NCBI GenBank assembly: GCA_946807835.1
Contig: OX327697.1
Location: 7,827,001-7,891,000 of the forward strand
Reading direction: 5' to 3'
Length of the DNA: 64,000 nt
From: Ailanthus altissimus
Lineage: Eukaryota > Streptophyta > Magnoliopsida > Sapindales > Simaroubaceae
Below, piece by piece: positions 1-11,936 of the stretch. The notes under the pieces were generated by a model, which worked only from the letters and a program-made list of their open reading frames with translations, had not been told where the DNA came from and searched no databases. The first letter of the stretch is position 1. Each line of letters begins with the position of its first letter. A program made the position numbers and the translations under genes.

Positions 1-2628
1 AAGATCTAGTAATATACATGAAAACGACATCTTAGTTTTAAAAACAAACGGATAAAGTTTCCCCTGTTTTCCGGAAAATCCATATAAACCTGCAAAGAAA
101 TTTCACTTCTAATTCGAACACATCTCAATTCTACCAATTCGGACCTCCGATCCTTTTCAAATCAAATCCAACACAACTTAATTATTTTGTGTAAATCACA
201 AAATAAGCATAATCATAAAAAGTAAAAACGATCATCATAAACTGGAAATCTCTTCTTCTTGATTCAATACATACTTACAAATATACATGCCTACAACTAT
301 TATGCATAAAGTAAAGAGTGCTATTAGCACATTTACATGTACAAAAATTATCTTTGGATTCGGCCCACTACTCGGCGATAGGAGAATCAGCAGCTTGCGT
401 TCCGAGACCTGCACCTGGGAAAGGGGTTTAAAACATAAAACATAAAACGAGTGAGCTAAAGGAGCTCAGTGAATGTAAATGAGAATTCAATTACAAGAAT
501 ATTATACAAAGATAACAATTTCTAAAGTACATGCAGAAATTATGCTTCTAAAACGGATGTAAAATTGTAAAACGGTTTCTAATATCATATGCTAATGAAA
601 TCTTGCTGAGCGGGTTTTATCTACATCTTTGAAAAACTATATTCAAAATCTGTATAACATAATAACTGCTGTATGCATATAAATGCATAAATGCTATCGG
701 TAAATAAAAAACTAGTAAAATCCTCGCTCGGCCATTTTCTTTCTAAACTGTACCAATGGAAACCCTAAAGCTCTATACCCACGCAGCGACTCAACTAGCA
801 CCGCATACGTGAGTAGGTCACGGGGCACCTCAACTAACAGCACCTACAGTGACATCTCAAGATATCTCACTGGCTACGCAGCGGAATCCTACATCGCATG
901 CATATAGCGAGACAATATCCCGTACACATAGAGCGACTCACATGACTCGACATCCTGACTTTTCGGAGTTAGTGACATACCCCCAAGACCTGCCCATGTG
1001 CACGGGATATACCGGCCGGGTCTAATACAATCATCACCACTATAATCTGAGGGTACCAATGGCCTTAAAACAAATGCAGAAATTTTAAAACTGTTTCACA
1101 AATCGATCATGTAAAGCATGTCTATGAATATATCCAGATCATAAATCATATTTATGCATCGACAGCTCATAAAATATACATAGTCATTGTGCAAAAATAT
1201 AATAACCGAAAAGTAAAAGAAATAACAGATTTTCACTTACAACCGCTCCGCGCTCAATTTCGCTCCCGATTCCTGCTCCCGTTGACGCTCTCGGTTATCC
1301 TCACCTACGCGCTATAAATGACATTTAGAACCAAATCGAACACTAGAATCTCATTTAACTACTAAATACCCTAATCGGCATACAAAGCCCGGATGTAAAC
1401 TACTTCCCGATTTTAGTTACGGAGCCATAATCGAAACTAACTCACCATCCGGCGCCCTGAAAATTATTGAACACCTTATAATTTGATTGGACATACTTGC
1501 CCTTTACCTTTTCAATATGGACAATTATGTCCCATTTTCTTTATTTTTGGGTTTTTTCATCAACCATATACATTCAATTCACAATATGCATCATTTACAC
1601 ACAACAATTCAATCAAAACACCACTCAATTCCTAACTTCCCTAAAGTGGCAGAATTTCACCCTAGGTTCCAACACATCCCTTTTCTCAATTTCTTGTTCC
1701 AATTAAAACAAAATCATGCCAATTTCATTCTAAAGCCCTAATTACAATCAATTGAAATCTTTACAACAAAATCACCAAAAACCCTAATTCTCACCTTGCC
1801 AATTTCTTCAAATTGATGACTCCTTCAAGCTCCAAACTAGAATTCAACTCAATCTAAGCCAAGAATACACATAAGAACATCAATTAACACATTCTTGAAT
1901 TCCCACTTATCAAACTCATAAAAGATACTTTTCTTACCTCTTTTTCTTGAATTTCCTCTAATAAAGACTTCAATTGAGCTTAGGATTGGTTTGTAACCTT
2001 AATTTGGCTTGATTACACATGAAAATTCATGAAAATAAAACTTGAAAGGTCACTGTAGCAGCCCCCATTTCCAAGCTCGAATTTTCTCTCTTTTGTTCTA
2101 AGTGTTTGCTTTTGATCATCTTCAAAATCTACACACTTCCAACCTATTTATAGTCCTCCCTCTATTTACCATTTTGCCCTTCAACTTTCTAAAAATTACT
2201 AATTTGCCATTAGTTGAAAACTAATTATGTAATTAGTTCATTTGTAACTATCTAGTTGGAATAGTCCAAAGAACTAACTAGAACTTCCAACATGGTAATC
2301 CATGAGATTTCTTCTAATTGGTCCATTCTCTAATATATGGATTATGTTTCTCAACAAAAGCTTGTTCCATTCATAACCCTTAAATAGAAATTCATGTAGT
2401 AAATTAGAATTTTCTTTTCCAAGCCAATAGAGAAAAATTCTAAAAATATTCTAGGGTCGTTCGGCGCACCGATCAAGTGTGAAATTACCAAATTAGGTCT
2501 AATATCTCTCACGTGCACTATAAAGAAAATATTTCTAATAGGGTTAAAATCGAGTAACCCTACGGTGTCTTATTTGTTCTATACTGAAATCTAGGCGCCA
2601 ATACTACTAATAGGGATTGGATATTACA
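1..2628 (-). mobile_element. Tekay-like Ty3 LTR, truncated by the window edge
   Basis: This is a minus-strand LTR. Its right end, read on the minus strand, begins TGTAATATCC, the usual start of Tekay/Del-type LTRs. It matches the solo LTR at 44624-46859 over nearly its whole length, including the GC-richer block near 721-1060, and more distantly the LTRs of the plus-strand element at 31545-42440. The left end lies outside the window, so I cannot tell whether this is a solo LTR or part of a longer element. The expected target duplication on the right would be catat at 2629-2633. The short reading frames at 1487-1741 fall inside the LTR and are not genes. Confidence 0.85.
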
Positions 2629-4713
2629 CATATATAAATCGTCTTGATCTCACCAAGGCATTCAATATGCATAAAGGTTTATTAATCTACTTCTAGTTGG
2701 AACTCTTTGAATACTTCAAAAATTTCGGATCTGTGTTTCCTAAAAACACAAGTTTGTATCGTGGAAAATCTCGATAAAGACAATAAAGTACAAAATCCAC
2801 CTAGCGGTTGTATAATTCATTAGACCATATACATTACTATATACCAGTTCTAATAAATCAGTGGCCTGATGTCTAACACCTACATAAAGATTTGGTCATC
2901 TTCCCCTAAATTCAGGATTTATAAACTAGCCATGGTTCCATAGTTAGATCAAGAATCTACTTATTCTTAACTAGACGGGATAATCGTCTCACGTCTACAT
3001 CCTAATCATATGTGCCACAATTCTTTATTATTCAAAGTTCCTAAATTAGTATTTGTTCTGTTCACCTAGACATTTATTGTTGTATTTAAGATATAATAGC
3101 CATTAAATAACTGACACTTAGTTAACAAAACATTATTCTTATTATATAAATATGAGGAATTGTTCTTGATTTATTTATAATAACCCTCTATGTCTTTATA
3201 CAGAGAGTGATATGATTTACCTAATAATGTTTGGCACAAAATAGCAACTATACGACATTATGCTTTTTTCAGAATAGAGAAGTGACTTAAAAGTCCTAAT
3301 AGCTACCATGTATAGGAAATCTCTATGTCCTACATAAAGCTATACTTCTCATCTCATAGATTTCTAGCATCCTTCAAATTATACCATGCTCTGCAAATAT
3401 AATAAGGACATGTGGTATCTTATATCTCTGCACTTCTTAGTATCATGTGCTAATGAAATATCAATAATTGATAAACAAACATCTAAAGGGTCTATCTTTT
3501 CTAAGGTAAGGTACATTCAATAGTAATGATTACTATGTCAAACCTCACTACAGTGGAAACACTTTCAACTGTAACGATTCTTTATTTGTAGTTTAGATAT
3601 ATGAAATAAATTTCAGACAAAGCTTAATACTTTACCACTTGCACATCTCATGTGTATATGATTGCATTAAAGATCATTAGGCATTGAGGCCAGGATATAT
3701 GATTTGACTCTTAAATCCTTCTTAATCTATTTATGATAAATTTTCACCTCTTCCAAAGAGATATTATTAGAAATAACTCTAACTTATCTTCTAATCAATA
3801 ATATATCTAAGTTTTTCTAAATCTGAGACTATTCTTAGATTCATAAGCAAGTTATAATATTTTTCGGTGCCCTATAGTTAATGTGTCTAGATTAAGTATA
3901 CTAACGAATTGTTCATAGTTATCTTATCTCTAAAAAACACAACATGAGATATGTAGCGGAATATTTTTAATCATTAATAAATAATATGGGTATAACATTT
4001 ATACATTTTTAATCTAAAGACACCTTCTTACTACTTTACATAATTCTCTAAATCTCTTAAATGGGAAAATGTTAGTTTAAACTCTTTAAATTGTACAACA
4101 GGAAATGGACCCTATTGGCATTTTACTCTAACCTCACACTTTAGCAATATTAACCATTGTAAACCCAAAAGGTGGACAACTCTTGTTAATTGCATCTCAT
4201 ACAATTCTTACCACTGATCTTAAATAGTCTTATCCTTATGCTTTAGCAATGTTGGGTAAGTGTATTCCAGATTAACTTGCCAATGATCAAATATATGTTA
4301 CTAATATTACCCTCATGCTTTCGTAATATTAGACAATACGTTTATATATATTTACATCATCTCATGTTAAACCGGTATAGTATAAATCACACCGATAAAT
4401 CTCTTGACCTGTCTAATACCATATTGACAAGACAACAAATGTGTAACATTATCTTATAATAAAATACTATTTAATTTAATTAAGAGATATTTTAGTACTC
4501 TTGTCCCCAACTCATGAGGATTTGAATTTCAATCACCTATTTATTTTGTACAAACACAACTAACTTTCACCAGCAGGGCTCCCATTATAGTTAAAATACA
4601 AACAAGTGGATCACAGTTTAATGTAATTTAATAACATTTATTATTGCATAAATAAATATTATATGCATTTTTAAACAATTAAAAAAATAGGAGTAAATAG
4701 TGTGAGTAGAACG

Positions 4714-4742
4714 GTGAGTTGACTCACAGCATTATAGTGCTG
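4714..4742 (-). other. Two adjacent perfect hairpins in the Copia leader
   Basis: GTGAGT-tg-ACTCAC at 4714-4727 is followed directly by CAGCA-ttatag-TGCTG at 4727-4742. Both stems are perfect. They lie about 60 bp inside the element from its primer-binding site, in what would be the RNA leader. Hairpins in retroelement leaders can serve dimerisation or packaging, but that role is only inferred here. Confidence 0.5.
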
Positions 4743-4802
4743 ACTTTGTTGTGATGTGATACTAGAGACAGAAACCTCTAGCATTGCAGCTCACAAACAT
4801 AT

Positions 4803-4814
4803 GCTCTGATACCA
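4803..4814 (-). other. Primer-binding site, initiator tRNA-Met type
   Basis: On the minus strand this reads TGGTATCAGAGC, matching the 3' end of plant initiator tRNA-Met. It sits three bases inside the LTR that starts at 4818, which fixes the orientation of the Copia element as minus. Confidence 0.85.
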
Positions 4815-4817
4815 ATT

Positions 4818-5752
4818 TGTAAGTGTGCTATTTATAGGGTGCAAATGTTAATATTAAAATTCAAATGTTATTAATTGTTTGTATGTGTCACATACAAATC
4901 AGTGCAGTAGAAAGATAATCTAATATCCTATTGCAATATACATAATGTGCTACCCCAGTACTCAATAAGTACACTTCATATTGTGAGACTCCCTAGGATC
5001 ACACCCGTTTGTTTTACGAAACTCTTTCCTAAGTCTGTAAACGATGCCTTTAGACATATTATGAAGTTATAAAATGACACATTGAACCATACAAGCTGAG
5101 GTTAATACATATTCGTATAATCCCTCATTTTGTCATTTATATCCTGGAAGAACAGAGATATAGATCATCATCATCAAATCTCTATATGCTCAATTGTGAA
5201 ATTATCTCCAGATTCATATTTCCATTAATAATATGCACAAACACTTTTGTAATATTTTTTATCTTACGGGAAACTCTTTTCTGGGTTTTATACTTGTGGC
5301 CACAAGACTTCCTGTAATACAATCTCGGAGCAGTAGGATATATAACTCACTATATGAGCTAACGGATCCTATATCTACACACACCGAATTTCATGAGCAT
5401 CGGACTATACCCAACGACACCTAACTGTCAGACTATAAAAGGTCTTTGACATTTATGGAACCCAAGAATGATGGATTACTCATATGTCTACTATGGTGCT
5501 CAGGCAAATGACTATGAATACTACTAAACTCAAGATGACCCTTTATTGAGGACTTTATGAGATATCTATTGGAGGTCCTCATTGAGCATGTTCAGTACAT
5601 CGTCCTCACTGAATACCTATATGCCTGTATGAGCTTCCACTAAGCACATGGTATATTAAGATTAACCATCTAGACCATCCAGATATAAATATATACTGAT
5701 CTATATATAATAAGGTCTTCACCAATACACCCACATAAGTAAAGATAGATCA
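4818..5752 (-). mobile_element. 5' LTR of the minus-strand Copia element
   Basis: Bounded on the plus strand by TGTAAGTGTG at the left and AGATAGATCA at the right, about 935 bp. The right limit was set by comparison with a related LTR ending at 56858: the two sequences diverge immediately after the final CA. Its body is related to 55980-56858 in the same orientation and, reversed, to parts of the LTR at 57008-59559. The partner LTR is not in the window. Confidence 0.75.
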
Positions 5753-6039
5753 TGAACATAAAGTGTAATTTTTAAATTTTTACTAATATTGTGGTTAAGT
5801 GACTTGATATTAATTTAAGCATTTACTTCCTTTAACTTTTACTAAGTTTAGGTTGATTTTGTTATTGGAAGGTGCCCGATAAGAACTTGTAGTTTGGAAT
5901 TGTTACCAATTAATCCAAAAAAAAGAGTGTACTTTATAGAGCTAAGAAGAAAAAGAACAAACATAGTTCAAACTATAGTGAAAGAAGGCATTGGCCTTGC
6001 ATGGTTTATTTCAAGCCTATTGTTAATGATAAATTTTTA
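5753..6039. other. Unassigned spacer before the Athila gag
   Basis: AT-rich sequence between the Copia LTR and the first recognisable Athila gag codons. It may be the element's 5' leader. I see no LTR and no tRNA-Asp-type primer site here, so the 5' LTR of the Athila element appears to be lost. Confidence 0.4.
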
Positions 6040-7650
6040 AAAAGTTATCTCAAAGCAATCAATGTTAATAACTTTTGAGTTGAAGCCGCCTTTCATCAAT
6101 ATGGTCTAACAAAATCAATATAGAGGATTACTATGTAAAGACCCTAGTATTCACCTAGCCTTGTTTTTAGAGATTTGTGATAAATAAAGGTAAATGACAT
6201 TTTAATAGACATCATTCAGTTGCACTTATTTTCTTTATTTATTAGGGAAAGGGTGAAGGTTTAGCTCCAATCTTTATAATTTGAGAGTATTACAACTCAG
6301 GAGAATTGGCGTAAAAGTTTCTTAGTATGTTCTTCCTCCATCAAAGACTTATCAACTCCGGAGTGAAATTGCACAATTTTGTAAAATGGATTTTGAGCCT
6401 CTATTTAAGGCATGAGAGCAATTTAAGCATCTTATTTGAAAGTTCTCTCAATATAAGTAACCAGATTAGTTCTAAACCGACCTATTCTACCATAGATTGA
6501 ATGGGCAAACATAAACAATAGTTAATATAGTGGCCAATGATACTTTATTATTTAAGAAAACTAATGAAGTTCAAATTTTATTGGAAGAGATGACGTCTAA
6601 CAATGAGAGGTCTATTGTGAAAAAGGTCACGAGAATTCATAAGGTTTATCTTATAATTGTTCTTTTAGATTAAGTTTCGGCCTTAACAAGTGAAATTTTA
6701 GCACTAAATGCTAGAAAAGATTCATCAAGCAAGGATCCGACAACGGTTGCTAGTTTTTCTTATACTGGTGAAGGTGATGATCCAAAGCAAGTTCAATATG
6801 TCAAAAACTAGAATTTCAATTGCAGAAGTAACAACATACCAAAACAATTGCCCATACATTATTATTCGGGACCTTTGTAATTGTGAGAATTTTGTTTATG
6901 GTAACTCAAGAAATGTCTATAACCTCTGCCGAGATTTAATCAACCAATAGTTGGGAAGAAGCCTTCATTAGAAGACCTTTTAATTACTTTCATTGTTGAG
7001 ATGAATGAAAGTTTTAACAAAGATGAGACCCAACTTGGCAATATTAATATACATTGTATTAATATAAATGCTATCATTAAGTCCTTAGAGGTGCAAATTG
7101 ATCAACTTGCGAATTCAATTACGGGCTAATTATCCAGTAAGTTTCTAAGTGACACAAAAATTAATTCGAAGGATTATTACAAAGTTATCATTCGTAGGAG
7201 TGGTAGAAAAATGGAAGCTCTTAATCTAAAAAAGAGTGAAGACAATGAGAAAAAGTTTGTTGTGGAACCATCAAAGGTGAATTCAAAGCCTAACTTTATT
7301 TCTTTTCATGACAATCCTCCTATTATTTTCCCCCATTGTTGTTTCCCCAATGATTTTAAAAGAAGAAGTTAGATGCATAATTCTCTAAATTCTTTTAGAT
7401 CTTAAAAATGATTCACATAAACATTTATTTTGTTGTTGTCTTGGAACAAATGGAGAATTATATGAAATTTATGAAGGAAATGATGCTCAATAAAATTTTC
7501 TCGCTTGACGAGAAAAAAATGAAGGAAATGATGTTAACGAAAAGAAGTTTGGAGGATTATAAAATGGTAAAGCTTATGGAGGAATATAGTACGGTTCCTT
7601 AACGAAGGTTGCCACAAAAAATGAAGGATTCTGAGAGTTTCACAATTCTG
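6040..7650 (+). pseudogene. Decayed Athila-type gag
   Basis: Translated across several frames, this stretch follows the Athila gag layout. Near 6070 there is an FELKP motif followed by an INMV segment. Around 6140-6180 comes a DPSIHLA segment, near 6250 an ERVK segment, then near 6340 a PPSK-like block and near 7100 a QLAN segment. The conserved RSG motif appears near 7200 as IIRRSGRK. The linker at 7408-7602 has the LEQMENYMKFMK block that normally precedes the protease. That linker contains a short internal duplication giving the peptide KEMML twice. In-frame stops and frameshifts are frequent, so no Gag protein can be made. Confidence 0.8.
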
Positions 7651-7659
7651 TGCACTAAT

Positions 7660-8370
7660 GGTGTTCAACTTTTAAAAAAACTTTGTATGACCTTAGTGCT
7701 AGCATTAATCTTATGCTGCTATTTGATTTTGGCAGTTAGGCCTTAGAGAGGTAAGGCTTACTATAATTTCTTTATAAACGATGAACTGGTTTCTTAACTA
7801 TTTGAAAGGTGTTATTAAGGATTTTCAGTCAAGGACAATAAGTTCATCTTTTTGGTGGATTTTTTTATTCTTAATATGACAAGGTGTCACTCGCTTACCA
7901 TCCTTAAACCCATGGTCAAGCAAAAATTTATAACTGGGAAGTCAAGAAAATTTTGAAGAAGACAGTGTAAACTAGCCGTAAGGATTGAGCCACAAAGCTT
8001 AATAATGTCATAAAGGAATATATAACGACTTTCAAGATACCAATTGGAATGTCTCCTTACCAATTAGTATTTATGAGATCGTTTTATTTATCGGTCGAGT
8101 TAGAACACTGAGCATTTAGGTTATTAAGAAGTTGAATTTTAATTTAAGTTAAACTGCTGGACATTTGTTACAACTCAATGAGTTTGAAGAATTCTAAAAA
8201 TGATGCTTATGAGAATGCCCTGAATATACAAAGTGCACACCAAGAAATGGCATGATAAACAAATCTTGAGGTGTGAGCTCCTTCCAGATCAATAAGTGCT
8301 CATTTTTAACTCTCGATTAAGGTTTTTCCTAAGAAAGTTGAAGTTAAGGTGGTTGAGGCCATTAAAGTCA
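7660..8370 (+). pseudogene. Athila protease fused by deletion to integrase
   Basis: At about 7680-7760 the remnants of the protease active-site region (LCDLGASINL type) can be followed through frameshifts, and near 7810-7875 the sequence reads GVIKDF and KFIFLVDFFILNM, the end of the protease domain. From 7881 one frame reads integrase: YHP, GQAKIYN, EVKKIL, ATKLNN, then TFKIPIGMSPYQLVF near 8030-8075, VELEH near 8095-8110, and further conserved integrase pieces to about 8260. The tail near 8270-8360 resembles the conserved basic segment after integrase. Reverse transcriptase, RNase H and the first half of integrase are missing. The identification rests on motif order; the joining by deletion is inferred. 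Confidence 0.75.
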
Positions 8371-8965
8371 AGAAAGTATTTTTATTTAGCGTTGTGAGTT
8401 ACAAAATGTTGATGAAAGATGGTTCCGTGTCAATGAAAAAAGACTTAGGCACTACTTCAGTGGAAAAAAGCAAAAAAGTGACTAGTGTTACACTTGAGGA
8501 ACGTAATTAAGCAAAGTATAGCCAAGCCTAGCTAGTAACACTAAATCAAGCTCTTTTTAGGAGGTAATCCAAGCAATGGAATTTTGTTTTTGGTTAAAAA
8601 AAATATGTGAGGAAGTCGGTATATAAGCATTGTAGCCTAGAATAGCCAAGGCCGTGACACCAAATTAAGGCATAATGAGGGCACCCAAGTAGTAACTAGA
8701 TGTCGCAGCCCTAAATAGGTGGCCAAGCCACCAACTACAAGTGTTAGCGCTGTAATGCCAACATGAGACAAGGCAAAAATAATCACCTTTTAAAACATAA
8801 CCCCTCACTTATTTTCTTTACTTTTCTCTCTCAACCCTAAACACTCATCAAACACTTTCTCAAAAAACTAATCTCCTAATCTCTCAAATCTTCACAACTT
8901 ACCATCTTAAACTCAATTCCCATACAACTCATGGCCAAATAAACACTTCAAACACCAAGTAACTT
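8371..8965 (+). other. Noncoding Athila region downstream of integrase
   Basis: No reading frame is preserved. The segment around 8790-8900, with pyrimidine-rich text and an accaccct/aaccctaaac style, matches what usually lies between integrase and the third ORF in Athila-like elements. Confidence 0.45.
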
Positions 8966-8969
8966 GATT

Positions 8970-9566
8970 CTTACGTCATTATGATTGGTCAGAGCATCGA
9001 TGTAAGGAAGGTGGTATCAAAGATGATCATCTATAGCTTTCAAAATGAAAATGTGAGTTTGTTTTTCCCATCCTTTATTACAGCCCTTTGTGCACAAGTA
9101 GACATCTGATTGGATCCAGCAAAAGAGCTGCTTTACCTTTTACAACACTTGACATCGGTATGATATATTAGGTCAGAAGCCTAGACAGCAACACTTTTGG
9201 GCAGTCAGTGGCTACCGATATTAAGAACCTTAGGGTAACCTTAAGCACAAACATTTTATTTCAAATTAATTTGAAAGGATAGAGGATGAACTTCAAAGGG
9301 ATAATTAGACACATCATCAGTGGTCTGCCCAATCGGTAGAATACCAGACAAGGTGAATACGGATGAAAGCACATCTTACTATTTATATGAGCCAGTATCT
9401 GCCACATCGACCTATCCAACACTAACACTAGTACTAGAAAAAGAAGATGGCGATAGTGAAGATACTAGTCATGATAAAGATACACCAACATGCATGAATG
9501 ACGACGGTGGGCCACCAATTATAATAGTGAAGTCTTTTATTTCTAATCTTTTAATTTCTTTTCTTG
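8970..9566 (+). pseudogene. Remnant of the third ORF of the Athila-like element
   Basis: Reading through stops, 8985-9110 gives IGQSIDVRKVVSKMI, then FFPSFITALCAQ. This pattern resembles the 'putative plant transposon protein' domain found in the extra ORF downstream of integrase in Athila/Tat elements. The open stretch 9320-9574 is acidic and low complexity (EKEDGDSED) and fits the C-terminal tail of such an ORF; its last few residues come from the solo LTR inserted next to it. Function of this ORF in general is uncertain. It is broken here by several stops. Confidence 0.5.
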
Positions 9567-9571
9567 CTCAC

Positions 9572-10975
9572 TGATGTCTATTTTAATAACCTAGTGCAAG
9601 TGCACGCCTTTTGTATCAAGTAATATAGGACTAAGTCGAGATTATCGATCCCACAGAGACTATTGTTTCTATTTTCTTCAATCGAATACTAAAATTACTT
9701 TACTTTACCTTTATCCAGACTAGCTTCAAGGATGGAGTTTAACTAACTAAATTATTGCTATTGAATTGAACCTAATTAAAATATTACAAATACTTAGAGA
9801 TAGAATTCACTAAATTGATAAGTAATCTAAGGTTTCGATGCATCCCCTAGTAGTTCACTGAACCCTTTAACCCCTTGGCTAGACACTAATTTCATTATAA
9901 GCTTCTGTCGACAGTCAGATGATAATATCACACCCTAACAATGACCTATATGTCTATGGTAATCCGAATAAGATGCAACTCATTAAGATTAAGTCTAATC
10001 AAACCATACATGCCACCTATGTATATGTCTATCCTAGATGAAACTCATAAATGTTACCCTATGATCATGTATCAATATACCATAGGCTAAACACATGATT
10101 CCTTTCGTCAAAGTTATCATGGTTCCTAAACAATCAAAATAGTGATAAAGTATAATAAAAGCATTAAGCATAGATAGATTGAATCAATTAAGGGATAAAA
10201 GTTCCTAACTAAGAGATTAAAAGCATCAATTACATACTAAGTTCAATAACATCTAACCCTAGATTAAAAGAAATTAGCTCATGATCAAAACATGATTATC
10301 AAAGCAAAAGTATAAGCATATCATGATCAAAATCATCTCTTAAAACAAAGGAAGAAAATAACACAAGTGAAGCCCTGATTTGTTCTTCTTTCTCTTGTCT
10401 TGATTGTCCAATAGTAGATTAAAGAATCTTCAATCTTTAATACAATCACCTTGATCTCTTGGTTTAATTGTGTATTCGTTGCTTGCGTTTTTCTCCTTAC
10501 TAAATCTCTCTATTTTTGCCTCAAAATAGTATTTTTGTTGCTAAGAGAAACTCTAGGCACGAGGAGCTTTGAATCCACTCCCGAATAGGCGAGTTGAGAA
10601 GAGTATTTAAACATCCGCATGGGCGTTGCGGCACTAGGAGCTCAGCGCCGCGGTGTTGGACACGAGCAAAGGTTTCCGCAAAACTTCGATGAGTGTGCCG
10701 CAGTATTGGGTACTGCGCGCCACGGCGCTCACTCTTTGTTCTGGGCACTGCGGCACTCAGCGCCCAGCCACCTGCTGCGCTACTTTCATATTTTGAGTAT
10801 ATCTTCTTCGTTTGACGTCCAATTCGCCTCCCATTTATTTCTATGTGTCAAAATTTCCATCTTGCATCTGTTTATCATTATAAAAGACAATTAAATAGCC
10901 AAATATATATGATTTGAAGCAAACAAAAAAGAAAAATTAAATACAAATCATACTAGTACTTTTACGCCCCTATCA
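9572..10975 (-). mobile_element. Solo LTR, Athila/Tat-like family, TSD ctcac
   Basis: A 1404-bp unit, TGATGTCT...CCTATCA on the plus strand, flanked by perfect 5-bp duplications ctcac at 9567-9571 and 10976-10980. It matches the solo LTR at 26427-27824 along its whole length. Orientation is taken as minus because related plus-strand LTRs end with the text whose complement is seen at 9600-9660 (gtgcacttgc, then a gtgggat segment). A GC-rich island at about 10610-10790 repeats GCGC/GGCGC words. The reading frames at 10521-10748 and 10619-10894 arise from this island and are not genes. The LTR sits inside the older Athila element. Confidence 0.9.
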
Positions 10976-10980
10976 CTCAC

Positions 10981-11936
10981 CATGTAAACATGTTTATTTT
11001 TAAATTTGGAGGGTAGGAAACACTTCCCTACTAAACATGCTAGAATTCCTGCTTTTATTTTTTAGTTCTTTGTATTTTCTATCATTTTAATTATAGTATA
11101 TTTTTAAAGTTAAGTCTTGGGTTAGTAGATTGATAACGTTTCAACGATAAGAAAAGAATCATGATTGCCTTAAATATAGTCTACAAAGAATTGTATATGT
11201 TGTAATTTTTTGCATGATATCTAAGGATAAATTTTGTCTTATTTGGTGACCACTTGAAATTATTGAGCATATAGTTAATTTGTTTACTTAAAGAACACTT
11301 ATGTATAACAATAATACCTAAGGTCTCAAAAATATTTTGAAACTTGTTTAAGTATCACTTGAGGCAAAATCTAGGGCATGTATGTTTTAAGAAATTATTT
11401 TAGGATATTCTAAGCCATATTAGCCTTTCTAACCTACCATTAGATAATTCTTATCCGTATTCGTCCTCCTTGAGTCTTAATACCCTCTTTCTTCAATTAA
11501 CCATAAATTTACACCTTAGCCAAAAGTTTTCCTCCTAGCAAACCTCACACAGTATACATATTAGTCATATTGGAACATTTTATGGATAATTAGGTCTATA
11601 AAAAAAAAAGGAAGTGGAAAAAAGGAATAAAATATGATTTGATTGCATAAAAGAATACCAAAGTTTAAGTTTAGGAGAACTTGTTCAATTTAGTTAAACT
11701 AAAAAAATTAAAAAATCCTTTAGCTTAACAACAAAAAGAAAATGTTTAAACAGCAAATCAACAAAATAAATATGGAATCAATTTTGGGGGGAGACTCTAC
11801 TGGGATTACAAGGGTTCAAATAGGGTCTAGCATGGGCCTTAGTTAAACCGAAATAGAATTCACTTATCCTACACTTAACCTATGCCCCATATTACAAGCA
11901 AAATAAAGCCCTTGATCCTTGGGGATGTGTGTACCT
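10981..11936 (+). other. Athila 3' noncoding segment between two insertions
   Basis: No coding sequence is seen. The text at 11000-11040 (aaatttggagggtaggaaacac) is typical of the 3' untranslated part of Athila/Tat elements. It is bounded on the left by the solo LTR target duplication and on the right by the tacct duplication of the next insertion. Confidence 0.55.

Larger units (their letters stand above)
2629..4817 (-). mobile_element. Copia element interior remnant, minus strand
   Basis: This lies between the Tekay-like LTR and a Copia-type LTR with an adjoining primer-binding site. On the minus strand, about 2640-3130 resembles 61380-61860 of the plus-strand Copia element, so the two belong to related families in opposite orientation. 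The interior is AT-rich and full of stops, and no intact domain could be read. The left part of the element was probably cut off by insertion or rearrangement with the LTR at 1-2628. The 60-residue frame at 4277-4459 lies on the wrong strand for the element and is not supported as a gene. Confidence 0.6.

Noticed and set aside
4803..4814. tRNA-like words (TGGTATCAGAGC) here and near 20397, 28481, 34354, 48337, 51303 and 59563
   Set aside because: These are primer-binding sites beside LTRs; no cloverleaf or box A/B pair surrounds them, so they are not tRNA genes.
7408..7602. 64-residue frame considered as an independent small gene
   Set aside because: Its sequence is the gag-protease linker of the Athila element, in the right place between the two domains.
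10521..10894. Overlapping frames of 75 and 91 residues on both strands
   Set aside because: They lie in the GC-rich island of a solo LTR; GC-rich sequence has few stops by chance, and the homologous solo LTR at 26427 does not keep them.
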